NCBI GenBank assembly: GCA_964529305.1
Contig: CAZGUX010000131.1
Coordinates: forward strand, 1 to 64,000
Origin: CAZGUX01 sp964529305
GTDB lineage: Bacteria > Acidobacteriota > Terriglobia > Bryobacterales > Bryobacteraceae
Length of the DNA stretch: 64,000 nt
Direction of reading: 5' to 3'
Position numbers and translations under genes: made by a program. The notes under the pieces were generated by a model. The model did no database searches and was not told where the DNA came from. It saw nothing but the letters and a program-made list of their open reading frames with translations. Of this stretch, positions 1 to 9,810 are shown one piece after another (within the stretch, counting starts at the first letter, position 1; every line of letters starts with the position of its first letter).

Positions 1-120
1 TCGAGCCTGTGCATGTGTTTGACAATAAAAGTTTAAGCTCCCCGTGTGCTTGAACGTAAATTGCTAGAAGGGTAAGCCTCGCTCGGGGTACAACGAAAGA
101 AGAGTGCGTTGCCGTTGTCT

Positions 121-1737
121 ATGTCGAAGAACCCTTCCCGACCTGCCTCCGTCAACTTGTCTGTTGAAGAGGAAAACCTGGCAGCGATCCCGTTCGCGGT
201 ATTGGAACGGCGCGTAGGTAAGCGACTGGCGAAACTGGAGATCAGTGGAGCCAAGGTACTCCCTGACGGACGCGAGGTCCGCGTAACCTGGCAGGTGCGA
301 GGCAACCAGGAACTGGGGTTGCCCACCGAGCAGGACCTGGATATCTTCGTGGCCCTCGGCACGTTGACCTTCCGCAATAACTTCGCCAAGACGGTCTCGT
401 TCACCGGCCGCGAGATCGCAAAGATCCTGAACATCGGAACCGTCCACGGCAAGTTTTACCAGCGCCTGAAGTTGGCCATGGATCGCTTCATCGCCCTCAG
501 TTTTCGCGGGGTCGCCGAAAGCGAGCACCAGGAAGATGTCAAATGGCTGAATGTTTTCCAGGAAGCCAGTTTCTCACTGGACAAGGAAAGCGGACGGTGT
601 GTGGGCACCGTCACCTGGACCGATAAACTCATTCAGTCGATGGACAGCGGGTTCTTCCGCCTGCTCAACACCGGCCGCTATATGGAACTCGACGGGATCA
701 CGGCAAAGCACCTATACCGGTTCCTGGCGGTGGCGTTCGAGAAGACCGACATCGTGATCATCGATCCGCGAAAGCTGGCCACCGAACACCTTGGCATCCC
801 AACACCACCGAAGTATCTCTCCAGGTTGATGCAAACGCTCGAGCCAGCCTTCGAACAACTGCAACGCATCGAAGTTCTCGGCTCGTACACCGTGTTGTCG
901 GCCCGCGACTGGCGGATTGCTCTACGGCGCCACCCCGACTATGTGCCTGAGCGTAAGGCGCTGAGCCAAGCGGATGGGCAACCGCTGCTGACGCGGGAGG
1001 ATTGCCGCGCCCTTCTGATGAAAGCCGGTCTGCCGATGAAGTCCGCGGCGCGCTACGCCGACGACGCCGAGAGCTCGGAGGACTTCCTGGCCCTGGAACG
1101 CGCGGCGCGAATCCTCGAAGGCTTCCTCGAAAACGACGTGCTTCCTCACGTGGCGCTGAGCCTGTTCCGGAACCTGCTCGAGGTCGGCTGCAGTTCCAAA
1201 GAAGGCCTTTCCCTTCTCGATTCGTACGAGATTGCCCTCGAGGTGTGCCGCATGAAACGCCGGGCAGGCCAAAACCTCCGGAATCCGGGCGGCTTGATTG
1301 TCAAGATCCTGCAGGATCCCGAAAGCTGGCGGCGGGCCGTAAGTGAAGATCTCGAAGAGTCCCTGAAAGAGTCCTTCCGGCGGCGGGAGCAACTTCGGCG
1401 CAGGCAGAACCACGAACAGCAGGAGCGCATTCTCATCCTCGAATACGAAGAGTTTCGCGAGAAGCTTGCCGGTCAACTCCTGGATGAGATGCCGGAGACC
1501 CGGCGGCATGCGCTGCGAAAAGAAAAAGAAGAATCCCTGCGTCATCAGGAGCGCTTCCACCGCCTCCCAGCCGAGTCACAGCGCCGCGAGATCGATGATT
1601 TAATCCGCCGCGATGTTGCGGAAAAAGAAGTACCCAGCTATGAACGCTGGCGCCTTCGCCAACTGGCTGAACAAGCAGTGTTGCCGTTCACCACGCCAGT
1701 GAATGGCCAGGTCCTGACGGCTAATGTAAACACCTGA
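121..1737 (+). CDS. repA: Replication initiator protein, RepA/RPA-like
   Basis: A protein of about 538 residues resembling the plasmid replication initiator protein A (RPA) family, which binds origin DNA and starts replication. The N-terminal part (roughly residues 20-270) has the family pattern: IPFAVLERR near residue 23, a GLPTEQDLDI segment near 66, then a helical stretch with FYQRLKLAMDRF near 112. The last ~130 residues are highly charged and probably coiled-coil (many E, R, Q). An in-frame TTG 12 bases upstream (109) is an alternative start, and a purine-rich AAGAAGAG at about 97-104 would suit that TTG better than the ATG. It is a lone plus-strand gene followed by a short gap and the radical SAM gene. 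A GTGTTTGAC at 15-23 resembles the repeat unit seen near parA. The family call is by eye; the initiator role is inferred from the family. Confidence 0.72.
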   Translation: MSKNPSRPASVNLSVEEENLAAIPFAVLERRVGKRLAKLEISGAKVLPDGREVRVTWQVRGNQELGLPTEQDLDIFVALGTLTFRNNFAKTVSFTGREIAKILNIGTVHGKFYQRLKLAMDRFIALSFRGVAESEHQEDVKWLNVFQEASFSLDKESGRCVGTVTWTDKLIQSMDSGFFRLLNTGRYMELDGITAKHLYRFLAVAFEKTDIVIIDPRKLATEHLGIPTPPKYLSRLMQTLEPAFEQLQRIEVLGSYTVLSARDWRIALRRHPDYVPERKALSQADGQPLLTREDCRALLMKAGLPMKSAARYADDAESSEDFLALERAARILEGFLENDVLPHVALSLFRNLLEVGCSSKEGLSLLDSYEIALEVCRMKRRAGQNLRNPGGLIVKILQDPESWRRAVSEDLEESLKESFRRREQLRRRQNHEQQERILILEYEEFREKLAGQLLDEMPETRRHALRKEKEESLRHQERFHRLPAESQRREIDDLIRRDVAEKEVPSYERWRLRQLAEQAVLPFTTPVNGQVLTANVNT

Positions 1738-1807
1738 TTTGTTTGCCTTCGTTCCGGTAAGCCCGCTATGATTGGACGAAGAGACGCAGATTCGCGTCAC
1801 CGGACTT

Positions 1808-2911
1808 ATGACCGATCAAGCGAACTGGCTGTACAAACGCATTTACGACAGCGTCAACTACCGCCTTCGCACGGCCGGCGGCGGGCGCTGGGCAGATCAC
1901 TGCCGGCCAGTCTCCATCATTATCCTGTTAACCGAATTGTGCAATGCCAAGTGTGTGCATTGCGACATTTGGAAGAATACAGGAAAAGAAGACAGTCCCA
2001 CGCCGGACCAATGGAAACAGGTTCTTACCGACCTCCGCCGGTGGCTGGGGCCGGTGCACGTCTGCATTTCAGGCGGCGAAGCGCTGATGAAACCCTATGC
2101 TTCCGACCTGGTCGCACACGCCCGCTCAACCGGATTGTTTCTCGAAATCCTGACACACGGCTACTGGGAAGATCAGTTGAAGATCGAGCGTCTGGCACTG
2201 GCACGGCCGTGGAAAGTTACCGTTTCGTTTGACGGCATCGGTGAGACTCATACGCGAGTGCGGGGCCGGCCCAAGTTCTGGGAACGGACCTCGCGCACCA
2301 TCGAGACCCTGAAGCGAATTCGGGCTGAGAAGAATCTCGACTATACGGTTCGCCTCAAGAACGTCATCATGTCGCACAATCTGGACGACACGTTGGAAGT
2401 CGCCCGGTTTGCGAACCAACCCGGGTTTGAAGTCTTCTATCAGCCGATCGAGCAGAACTACAACACTCCGGAGGATCACGACTGGTTCCTGCACAGCGAG
2501 AACTGGCCGAAGGACACGGTCAGAGCGGTGTCCCATGTGCGGGAACTGATTCGCATGAAGAAGCAAGGGTATCCGATCGCGAACAGTTTCACGCAACTCG
2601 AAGCGATGATCCCGTACTTCGAAAATCCCGACGCCATTCGAATTGCCACGCAAACGCACAGCGCTCATGAGAAGATACGCTCCTGCAGCGCGCTGACGAC
2701 CCTGCAATTCCAGGCCAACGGCGATATCACGGTCTGCACGGGAGTGCCTCCCGTGGGCAACATCAAACAGAAGCCCGTTCGCGAGATCTGGGAAGGGCGA
2801 CCGCGTTTGTGGAGAAAGGGTTGCTGTCTGGAATGGCGCTGTTCGAAAGCCGAGCTTCACACGATTGAGGCAGCACCGTCACTGACCGCCGCCAGCACAT
2901 GGGAACGTTAG
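1808..2911 (+). CDS. Radical SAM protein
   Basis: A radical SAM enzyme of about 367 residues. The [4Fe-4S] cluster motif CX3CX2C is at Cys45, Cys49 and Cys52 (counting from this ATG) and is followed by the glycine-rich ISGGEA segment. Further cysteines in the last 70 residues (SCSALT, VCTGVP, KGCCLEWRC) suggest a SPASM-like auxiliary cluster region, as in peptide- or sugar-modifying members. The substrate cannot be read from sequence. A longer start at TTG 1772 is possible; neither start has a clear ribosome-binding site. The 3' end overlaps the next glycosyltransferase by 13 bases, so the two are probably co-translated and may act on the same glycoconjugate. Confident for the superfamily, not for the reaction. 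Confidence 0.85.
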   Translation: MTDQANWLYKRIYDSVNYRLRTAGGGRWADHCRPVSIIILLTELCNAKCVHCDIWKNTGKEDSPTPDQWKQVLTDLRRWLGPVHVCISGGEALMKPYASDLVAHARSTGLFLEILTHGYWEDQLKIERLALARPWKVTVSFDGIGETHTRVRGRPKFWERTSRTIETLKRIRAEKNLDYTVRLKNVIMSHNLDDTLEVARFANQPGFEVFYQPIEQNYNTPEDHDWFLHSENWPKDTVRAVSHVRELIRMKKQGYPIANSFTQLEAMIPYFENPDAIRIATQTHSAHEKIRSCSALTTLQFQANGDITVCTGVPPVGNIKQKPVREIWEGRPRLWRKGCCLEWRCSKAELHTIEAAPSLTAASTWER

Positions 2912-4041
2912 TTTCCCTCTTTGGTATTCAGCCCATTCGAATCGGCGGAGTCGAGAGGCTGTGTAGGGAAGTTTCTCTCCAACTCGGCGAACGCGACTGG
3001 CGTCATGTGATTGTGTTCAGCGCGCCGCCCACTCCCCTGGTTGCCGACTATCTCAACCTGCCCAACATCACGATCGAATCGGTGCCGGGCCTGGAGTACG
3101 CACTGTTCGGCAAGGCATTCACGGTCGCGCGACTGTTCGCGAGGCACAGACCCGATATCATCCACCTGCACTTCTTAGGGTTTATCGGACCGTACCCTTG
3201 GTTGTCCCGGGGCGTTGGAGCCGGCAAAGCGTTCATTACGGACCACGGGTCGCGGCCTTCCGGCTTTGTGCCGCGGCGGGCGGCGGCCTGGAAGCGGGCC
3301 GTGGTCCGGATTCTCAACACGCCGGTGACAAGAGTCTTCGGCGTGAGCGAATACAACCGCCAGACCTTGAAGGCCACGGGATATCTGAGCGAAGAGAAGT
3401 TTCAGCGGTCGTACGAATCGATCTACCTGCCGGACCTGGCAGACGCGGCGGAACGCGGCAGCGCCTTTCGGCGCCGGTACCAAATTCCGGATGACCGGGA
3501 ACTGGTGCTGCAAGTGAGTTGGGTGATTCCGGAAAAGGGGATCCCCGACTTTCTGGAGGCCGCGAGGCTGGTGGTGGACGAACGGCCGCGGACACACTTC
3601 GCGGTTGTGGGATCGGGCAGTTATCTGGACCAATACCGGCGCGAAGCGGTGAGCATGGGTTTGAGCGGAAAACTCACCTGGACGGGCCTGATCGAGAACC
3701 CGGTCGAGGAGGGCGTCTACGCCGCGGCGGATGTGTTCTGCCTGGCATCGCGATGGAATGAGGCGTTCGGGTGGGTTCTGGCGGAGGCGATGAGCTTTGA
3801 GAAGCCCGTAGTGGGGACGGCAATGGGGGGCATTCCCGAGATCATCGACGAAGGCGTTACCGGGCACATTGTTCCTTCCCAGTCGCCGCGCGATCTGGCG
3901 GACCGGATTCGTTCATTGCTCAATGACCCGGCGAAACGGAAGCAGATGGGGAAAGCGGCCCGGGCCGCGGTGGCCGAACGATTCGACTTACGTCAGACGG
4001 TGGCGGAGTTGATGAGGCACTACGGATTGCAGACGCGGTAG
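2899..4041 (+). CDS. GT4-type glycosyltransferase
   Basis: A GT-B fold glycosyltransferase of 380 residues. The N-terminal half has the acceptor-side start pattern (GGVERLCREV) and DIIHLHF. The C-terminal half has the nucleotide-sugar region, including the retaining-transferase EX7E element in NEAFGWVLAEAMSFEKPVV. This domain normally moves a sugar from an NDP-sugar to a lipid-linked or other acceptor at the inner membrane face. No signal peptide is visible. It overlaps the radical SAM gene and ends 16 bases before the convergent secreted-protein gene. The acceptor is unknown; a part in surface glycan or flagellin decoration is only suggested by the flagellin genes close by. Confidence 0.85.
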   Translation: MGTLVSLFGIQPIRIGGVERLCREVSLQLGERDWRHVIVFSAPPTPLVADYLNLPNITIESVPGLEYALFGKAFTVARLFARHRPDIIHLHFLGFIGPYPWLSRGVGAGKAFITDHGSRPSGFVPRRAAAWKRAVVRILNTPVTRVFGVSEYNRQTLKATGYLSEEKFQRSYESIYLPDLADAAERGSAFRRRYQIPDDRELVLQVSWVIPEKGIPDFLEAARLVVDERPRTHFAVVGSGSYLDQYRREAVSMGLSGKLTWTGLIENPVEEGVYAAADVFCLASRWNEAFGWVLAEAMSFEKPVVGTAMGGIPEIIDEGVTGHIVPSQSPRDLADRIRSLLNDPAKRKQMGKAARAAVAERFDLRQTVAELMRHYGLQTR

Positions 4042-4057
4042 GCCGCGCCGGCGCTGC

Positions 4058-6526
4058 TCAGCTTGGCCGCCTGAGAATGTACCGAAGACGAAATGCCGCG
4101 ACCGCAGCAGGAGAGCCGAGGCTGATGGCGACGGCCGAGCTGGTCGAATCGTTCACCTGGACCCGGACCTGGTTGTTGTTGTCCGCCCGCAGGGGAGTCT
4201 CGGCGTCAAGCACGAAGTTCACCTGATACAACCCCGCCAGAGAAGGAACCAAGCCCGCGTACAGGACAACCTGGGGCCGATCATTGATCAGCACCCGGAC
4301 TTGGCCCTGGGCATAGGAAAGCGTTTCGCCAGAGGCCGGGAAGCCATCCTCGACGGAGGGCGAAACGGGCCCAAGTCCGTTCACATAGAGAGTGCCCGCC
4401 TCGCCAGGTTTCATCGGCCGGGCAGGACCGTTCAGGTCGCCTCCGGGAAACTGGACGATTGCCCTCGGCACGCCGTCGTCCAGCGAATAGGAGAAGAGGG
4501 CCGGGGCCAGGGAAGTCAACGCCTCCACCGGAACCGTCAGGGTATCGGTGTCGCCGGCGCCTTCGCCCCGCTTCAACACGACCTGCGCCGGTTCCCGCGA
4601 GGACAACGCCTGCGGCACAAGCAGGTTGATCTGGCTGGGACTGACGTAGGACAGCCGAACGTTCGAGCCGTTGACTTTCACGGTCGTGCCGCAGAGGGAA
4701 TCAGGCAACGGCAACTGGCTGGCGGACGCGCGGCAATGGGCCAGGTTCTCGCCATAAATGGTGGCGTACTTACCGGGGGCGATTCTGGGCTCCTGGCTGG
4801 CGGCGTCGACCAATCCCGGATCCGCCGCCATCTTCGTCTGGCCAAAGCCGGTTTCAATCACCACAACCCGGTTCTTGTCCGGGAACCCGAAGTTGCTATC
4901 GGCAATGACCAGACTGGCATCCGGAGAAATGCAGGCGCGTGGAGTTGTCCAGTAGGATTTCGCCTCCTCACCGACCAACGGAACGCTACGGTGTTGCATG
5001 AGGCGCCTGACCTCGGCGCCGTTGTCGCGAACGACAAAGATCTCGCCAAGGTGAGGCGTGCGTTTGATCGGAGTCTGGCCGTCCCGCTGTTTGGCGAAGG
5101 CGTCATAGGTCGTAGAAACGACGCAGTGCTTGCCGGACTTGGCGCAACCGAGGTGCCAGTCCGCCCAAACGTCGGAGCCGCCACAGCGAAACAAGGTCAT
5201 GATGCGGCGCAAGCCTCCGCCGAGTTCGACCGGCAACGAGCCCCGGGTGCCCTTGTTGAGCTGCACACTGTTCAGGCTGTATTCACAAGGCGCCGGCGTC
5301 TCGAGGCCGCCGATCAGGTACTGAATGCCGGCGGAATCTTCGGACATGTCGAAGTGGTCGCCGGGCAGGCATTTCTCCCCCGGGTTGCACACACCATCGT
5401 TATTGCCGCCCCAATCGAGAAGCTCAGGTCCGACAAACTCAAAGTCGAGCGTCCCGGATGTCTGGTTGATCGAATAAACAACGACCGGGCGGGCTTCGAG
5501 GACGACGTACCGCTTTCCGGTAGCGCTGTCGACGCCCTTGGACATCAAGGCACCCCCGTTGCTGGGGTTGGGAGTCACGCCGCCATAAGGCTCGCTGTAC
5601 TTCGCGCAGAAGGTCGTCTTGGTTTTCAGATCGAGGGCACAGATGCCGCGTTCGGCGGGAGCGAGAAATGCGAGCCAATTATCCCTGGTGGTATCCGCGA
5701 TGGCGCCTGTCGAAAGACTGGTAAACCGGTAGGGGGCGCCGGAATAATCGACCAACACCGATGACGTTTGCGATCGGAGGTCGTACTTTCGCACGGTGGC
5801 TCCCGCCAAATGGTAAAGAACCTGTTCGTCGTCGGCGTCCCACATGGGGCCTTCGACTGAAATCTGAGGGCGGCTGTGGACCTTGCCGGTAGCGACCTCG
5901 ACAATCGAGGTAACTCCATCGATCGAGATCACCGCGTATTTGTTGCGAGCGCTGAAAGAGCTGGGAGTCGAATAACCGTGAAGCGAGCGCACCGGGCCGA
6001 GAATCCGAATTTTGGCCCCGAAATTCGGGTCGAGGTAGGAGCCGCCCTGAGGCGGCGGCTGGAAAGTCCCGGTGGGACGCTCGTCGGGAACGGTGCAAGT
6101 GGCGGCGTCGGGATAGCCGGGAGGCTGCGTGCAGTTGTGGGGCCCATCAATGTAGGAGAACACCGGTGGAGGCAGCCTTGGCAAGATCCGCAGCGCGACC
6201 GCAATGACGGCCGTAGCCCCATCTTCCGTGGTCACGGTGATCCGTGTGGACAGATTTCCAGCGGGCCGCCAGTCGGAATTTCCGAGCGCCGCGGTCACGG
6301 TGGTCTGACCGGCGCCAGCGGCGGGATTTAGCGAGACCCACACGTCGCCGGAATCGGGTTTGGCAGTCCACTTTTTGGAAGTAGTCACCGTAAACGTCTG
6401 CCTGGGTCCCATGGGGCCGCCCTGGGTGATGGAAAACGACAGTTGGCTGGGGTTCGCGCTGACTTGCGCATAACCGAGTGAAGCCGCCACGAACGAAGCC
6501 CCGAGTGTTGCGTGGAGAGCTCGCAT
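4058..6526 (-). CDS. Secreted protein with TIGR03437 C-terminal domain
   Basis: An 822-residue exported protein. Residues 1-23 look like a Sec signal peptide (MRAL, then a hydrophobic stretch ending in GYAQ). Residues ~25-110 resemble a BACON-like beta-sandwich: SANPSQLSFS start, W and N/D-rich strands, ITVTTEDG. The middle 450 residues are repetitive beta-strand sequence with cysteines, probably a propeller. The last ~230 residues match TIGR03437, known mainly from Solibacter relatives: EPRIAPGKYATIYGENLA, the YVSPSQINLLVP element, and VNGLGPVSP. No function is known for the family, and the domain may serve in surface anchoring or sorting. The gene is convergent with the preceding glycosyltransferase and sits 62 bases downstream of a flagellin gene on the same strand. 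Confidence 0.8.
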   Translation of the reverse strand: MRALHATLGASFVAASLGYAQVSANPSQLSFSITQGGPMGPRQTFTVTTSKKWTAKPDSGDVWVSLNPAAGAGQTTVTAALGNSDWRPAGNLSTRITVTTEDGATAVIAVALRILPRLPPPVFSYIDGPHNCTQPPGYPDAATCTVPDERPTGTFQPPPQGGSYLDPNFGAKIRILGPVRSLHGYSTPSSFSARNKYAVISIDGVTSIVEVATGKVHSRPQISVEGPMWDADDEQVLYHLAGATVRKYDLRSQTSSVLVDYSGAPYRFTSLSTGAIADTTRDNWLAFLAPAERGICALDLKTKTTFCAKYSEPYGGVTPNPSNGGALMSKGVDSATGKRYVVLEARPVVVYSINQTSGTLDFEFVGPELLDWGGNNDGVCNPGEKCLPGDHFDMSEDSAGIQYLIGGLETPAPCEYSLNSVQLNKGTRGSLPVELGGGLRRIMTLFRCGGSDVWADWHLGCAKSGKHCVVSTTYDAFAKQRDGQTPIKRTPHLGEIFVVRDNGAEVRRLMQHRSVPLVGEEAKSYWTTPRACISPDASLVIADSNFGFPDKNRVVVIETGFGQTKMAADPGLVDAASQEPRIAPGKYATIYGENLAHCRASASQLPLPDSLCGTTVKVNGSNVRLSYVSPSQINLLVPQALSSREPAQVVLKRGEGAGDTDTLTVPVEALTSLAPALFSYSLDDGVPRAIVQFPGGDLNGPARPMKPGEAGTLYVNGLGPVSPSVEDGFPASGETLSYAQGQVRVLINDRPQVVLYAGLVPSLAGLYQVNFVLDAETPLRADNNNQVRVQVNDSTSSAVAISLGSPAAVAAFRLRYILRRPS

Positions 6527-6588
6527 CCCACCATTCTGACACAGGCTTACACAGGGGCTTTTCGCCAGTCATGCGAACCACGAGGCGA

Positions 6589-9345
6589 TTATCCGCGGAG
6601 CAGAGTGAGGACCGCCTGAGGCGCTGAATTGGCCTGAGCCAAAGCGGCGACGCCGGCCTGGATCATGATTTGGGCACGGGTGAGATTGGCCGCTTCCTCG
6701 GCGAGGTCGGCATCCCGAATGCGCGATTCGGCGGCAGCGAGGTTCGAGTATTGAGACTGCGCCAGGTTGACGGCAAACGTGAACTGATTCTGACCGCGAC
6801 CGACGACGGCTTGCGCATCGCCGAGTTTGGAGACGGCCGTGGCGAGGGCGTCGACGGCGGATTGGGCTCCCGACTGGGTCGAGATGTCGAGTTGGCCGCC
6901 GCCGTCGGACTGCTCGGCGGCGGCAATGATGCCTTGGCCCAGGGTGCCGGAGCCGGTGGTGCCGTCGTAGATGCCGACCTCGTTGGCGGCGGTCGAACCG
7001 GAAGAGACGCCGAGCGAGGCGCGAAAGTTCTTTAAAGTCGACAGGAAGCGGATTCCTTCCTGGTTACCGTTGACGTTCTGTTCCTTCACGGCAACGATTT
7101 GCTTGAGGGTCGGGTCGCCGGACTGCTGCAGCGCATTGTTGATGGTCTTTACCGCTTCATCGAGGGAGCGCGTGTTGCGGGCGATCGCGTCGTTGCGGAG
7201 CGTTGCGGCGAGCGAGTGCTGCGCACCCTGGGCATCGGTGGCGGTGAAGGTGATGGTCTGGTCAGAAGCGCCGTCGCGGATGGCTGAATAGCTGAAGACA
7301 TCGTTGCCGGTCCCGAGGGCCGTGTTGTAGGCGCCGCCGGCATTGACGGTAGCTTTGTCCGCGTAATTGGACAGACCCGCGGAGAGGCCGATCGTGGAAT
7401 AGGCGCTACTGGCGACGTCGAGGAGGGTGATCTTGGAATTGGCGTTGTCGGCCGTGATGACGAGTTGTCCGTTGACCACGGTGGCCGTGGCGGCAGCAGC
7501 GAAAGCGGCATTGCCGTTCAGATCGGCGGCAACCGTGGTGGCGGTAAGGGCGGCGTTGTTGGTGAGGTTGAACGTAATGGCCGCACCCCCATCGACCGAG
7601 AACGAAACCGCCTGGTTGGTCGCGCCGATGTTGAAGGGTCCGTCAATCTCGGAGTAGATCGCGTCACTATAGTTGGGCGAATAGGCGGCGCCTGTGCCGG
7701 TGGCGGCGGTGGTTCCGAACCCGAAGTTGTCCTGGCCGGGGACCAGGGCGTTCAGCCGGAAAGCCGTGCCGTTGGTGGAAGCGATCTGGATGAAGCCCGT
7801 GGAAACGGAGGCCTGGAGCCCCGCGGCAGCGAGAACGGTATTGGCTGCAATCCCGGCGTTGATGGCGTTGACCGCGGCGGTGGCGGTGCCCGCCGTCAAA
7901 CCGTTGACGACGATCTGCTGCTTGGGTCCACCGCCAATGGAGAATTCAAATGTCTGGGCCGAGGTGGTGGACAAAGTGACGGCGCCGCCGGTGACGGAGG
8001 TGTAGTCGAAAGACGCGCCCGTGTCCGTATCGAGACGCCAGGTACCGAGGCCGAGCAGGTTGTCATTGTCGCCGGCGGATTGAACGTCAATGCGGTCGCC
8101 GAACCGGGAGCGAAAGACGAGAGCCTCGCCAGTCACTGGTGTATCCATGGTGATGCCCGCGGCCTGGAGCAAGGAGTTTCCATCGGCGGCGGTCTTGAGG
8201 GCGTTGGCGAGTTGGGCGGCGGTTGTCGTGCCCTGTGTGATGGGGAGGGTGAGATCGACCGGAGAGGCGAGGCCACTGCCGGTGACCCGAACAAAGATGT
8301 TGGCGGCGCCGGCGCCAGTGGACGTGCCTGTGACGGCGCCTCTGCCGACAAAGACCGTTTCGAGGGACTTGCCGACTGAGCCGGAAGCGAAGTTACCGAG
8401 GAGGGCATTGGATAGCTGGTCGCCGGCCTGAACCTGGAAGGCGGCGTTGGAGCTGATAAAGCCGACCCGTTCCTTCACGCTGCCGTCGCTTTGGGGATCG
8501 GTGACGACAACGGCCTTGATATTGGCGTTCTTGAAGGCCGTGGCCGCCGGGGATGTGCCGTTGCCCGCAGCCTGGATGGCGTCGTTGAGGGCGGAGACGA
8601 GGGTGCTCGTGTTGGTAACCGCCGAGAGGTTGGCGCTGACCTTGACCTTCTGATCGTCGGAGAAACCGGGGCCGCGGAAGTAGAAATCGGAAAAGCCAGC
8701 GGTGGCGAGAGTCGCCTTGTTGGAGGCGTTGTTGAGAATCTGCTCGACGCTGGTGGTGGGCGACGAGGTCGACAAGTCGGTTCCCGAGACACTGGCGGCC
8801 CGGACGCCGGACAAGCCGAGCGACTGGGCGTCGACGGTGGAAGCGGACAGGTCGACGGAGGCGGAGCCATTTTCGATGGCGGAGACGCCAGCGTTCTCCT
8901 TTCCGCCGCCGATGAAGACGCTAAGTTCGCGGGCGAACTGGCCGCCGGTGTCGAGGCCGATGGCCTGTGCCTGGCGGTTGATCTCGACGATGAGACTCTG
9001 AAACTCGTTGTTCAAGACGTCGCGCGAGCCGGTGAAGGTGCCGGAGGCCGATTGAGTCGCGAGAGTGCGGGCGCGGTCGAGGAGTTTCGAGATGTTGTTG
9101 ATGCCGCCGTCGATGATCTGGAGGGTGGACAGGCCGTCGTTGGCGTTGCGAATGCCCTGGGCGAGGACGGCTTCATCGGAGCGGAAGCTGTTGGCGATGG
9201 CAAGACCGGCGGCATCATCTCCGCTGGCGACGATGCGCAATCCGCTGGTGACGCGATTGATGGTTTTCGCCTGAAAATCGCTATTGGTGCGCAAGTATTG
9301 CTGCGATTGCAGCGAAGGGATGTTGGTGTTGATGTTGAATGCCAT
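6589..9345 (-). CDS. fliC: Flagellin, large, copy 1
   Basis: The filament subunit exported by the flagellar type III apparatus. It starts MAFNINTNIPSLQ and has a well-conserved N-terminal D0/D1 region (about 1-165, with RVTSGLRI, GDDAAGLAIAN and QIIDGGINNISKL) and a C-terminal D1/D0 region (last ~90, with RIRDADLAEEAANLT and ending LTLLRG). Between them lie about 650 residues of Ala/Thr/Gly/Asn-rich sequence, far larger than the 250-300 residues in enteric flagellin. The start was chosen at the ATG with GGGAGAG just upstream; an in-frame extension of 94 codons upstream lacks flagellin character. It has exactly the same number of codons as the neighbouring flagellin and follows it 465 bases downstream on the same strand. 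No sigma-28 site is evident directly upstream, so it may depend on read-through or another promoter. Confidence 0.95.
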   Translation of the reverse strand: MAFNINTNIPSLQSQQYLRTNSDFQAKTINRVTSGLRIVASGDDAAGLAIANSFRSDEAVLAQGIRNANDGLSTLQIIDGGINNISKLLDRARTLATQSASGTFTGSRDVLNNEFQSLIVEINRQAQAIGLDTGGQFARELSVFIGGGKENAGVSAIENGSASVDLSASTVDAQSLGLSGVRAASVSGTDLSTSSPTTSVEQILNNASNKATLATAGFSDFYFRGPGFSDDQKVKVSANLSAVTNTSTLVSALNDAIQAAGNGTSPAATAFKNANIKAVVVTDPQSDGSVKERVGFISSNAAFQVQAGDQLSNALLGNFASGSVGKSLETVFVGRGAVTGTSTGAGAANIFVRVTGSGLASPVDLTLPITQGTTTAAQLANALKTAADGNSLLQAAGITMDTPVTGEALVFRSRFGDRIDVQSAGDNDNLLGLGTWRLDTDTGASFDYTSVTGGAVTLSTTSAQTFEFSIGGGPKQQIVVNGLTAGTATAAVNAINAGIAANTVLAAAGLQASVSTGFIQIASTNGTAFRLNALVPGQDNFGFGTTAATGTGAAYSPNYSDAIYSEIDGPFNIGATNQAVSFSVDGGAAITFNLTNNAALTATTVAADLNGNAAFAAAATATVVNGQLVITADNANSKITLLDVASSAYSTIGLSAGLSNYADKATVNAGGAYNTALGTGNDVFSYSAIRDGASDQTITFTATDAQGAQHSLAATLRNDAIARNTRSLDEAVKTINNALQQSGDPTLKQIVAVKEQNVNGNQEGIRFLSTLKNFRASLGVSSGSTAANEVGIYDGTTGSGTLGQGIIAAAEQSDGGGQLDISTQSGAQSAVDALATAVSKLGDAQAVVGRGQNQFTFAVNLAQSQYSNLAAAESRIRDADLAEEAANLTRAQIMIQAGVAALAQANSAPQAVLTLLRG

Positions 9346-9778
9346 ACGTCTCTCCCAGTCTTCCGAAGAAATATGCCGAGGAGTCCGTTCCCGGCGGACG
9401 GACCGAGCACCGGGCGAGTGTCGAGCGCCAAAGGAACGCCCGGGAGCGCACGGAGAAGCGGCCCGAAGGAGGATCCGTTCGGAAGGCCGTAAACTGCGGA
9501 GGCCCGCAGGCTGCGGTGGCGCCGAAGCGCGGCGAACCGCAAACGGCTCTATTGAGGCATTCGACGGGAGTGGGGAGAAACTGTAGAGTGACAGGTGAAG
9601 AGGCGCAGAGGCCGGGAGTCCGGTCACGCGCGGCGGAAGCGAAAAGTTCCGGTTTGGGGCCGGGGACGGCAGGCCGCGTCAAGTCCGCTGGGCAAGTGAC
9701 GCAGCCGCGCGTCCCTCGGAGCCCCAAAAGCGATGCCTAGGTGAGCGAGCCCCCGAAGGGGCTAACGCGGAACGAAGC

Positions 9779-9802
9779 GGGACCGGCCGGAGGGCCGGTC
9801 CC
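9779..9802 (-). terminator. Strong stem-loop downstream of flagellin copy 2
   Basis: A perfect 10-bp GC-rich stem (GGGACCGGCC / GGCCGGTCCC) with a 4-base loop lies 8 bases beyond the stop codon of flagellin copy 2. No T-run follows on the minus strand, so it could be a transcript-stabilising hairpin or attenuator rather than a classic intrinsic terminator. A second smaller hairpin (AGCCCC/GGGGCT, 9748-9763) follows it. The remaining intergenic stretch 9346-9747 holds no recognisable gene. Confidence 0.5.
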
Positions 9803-9810
9803 GGCTAGGG

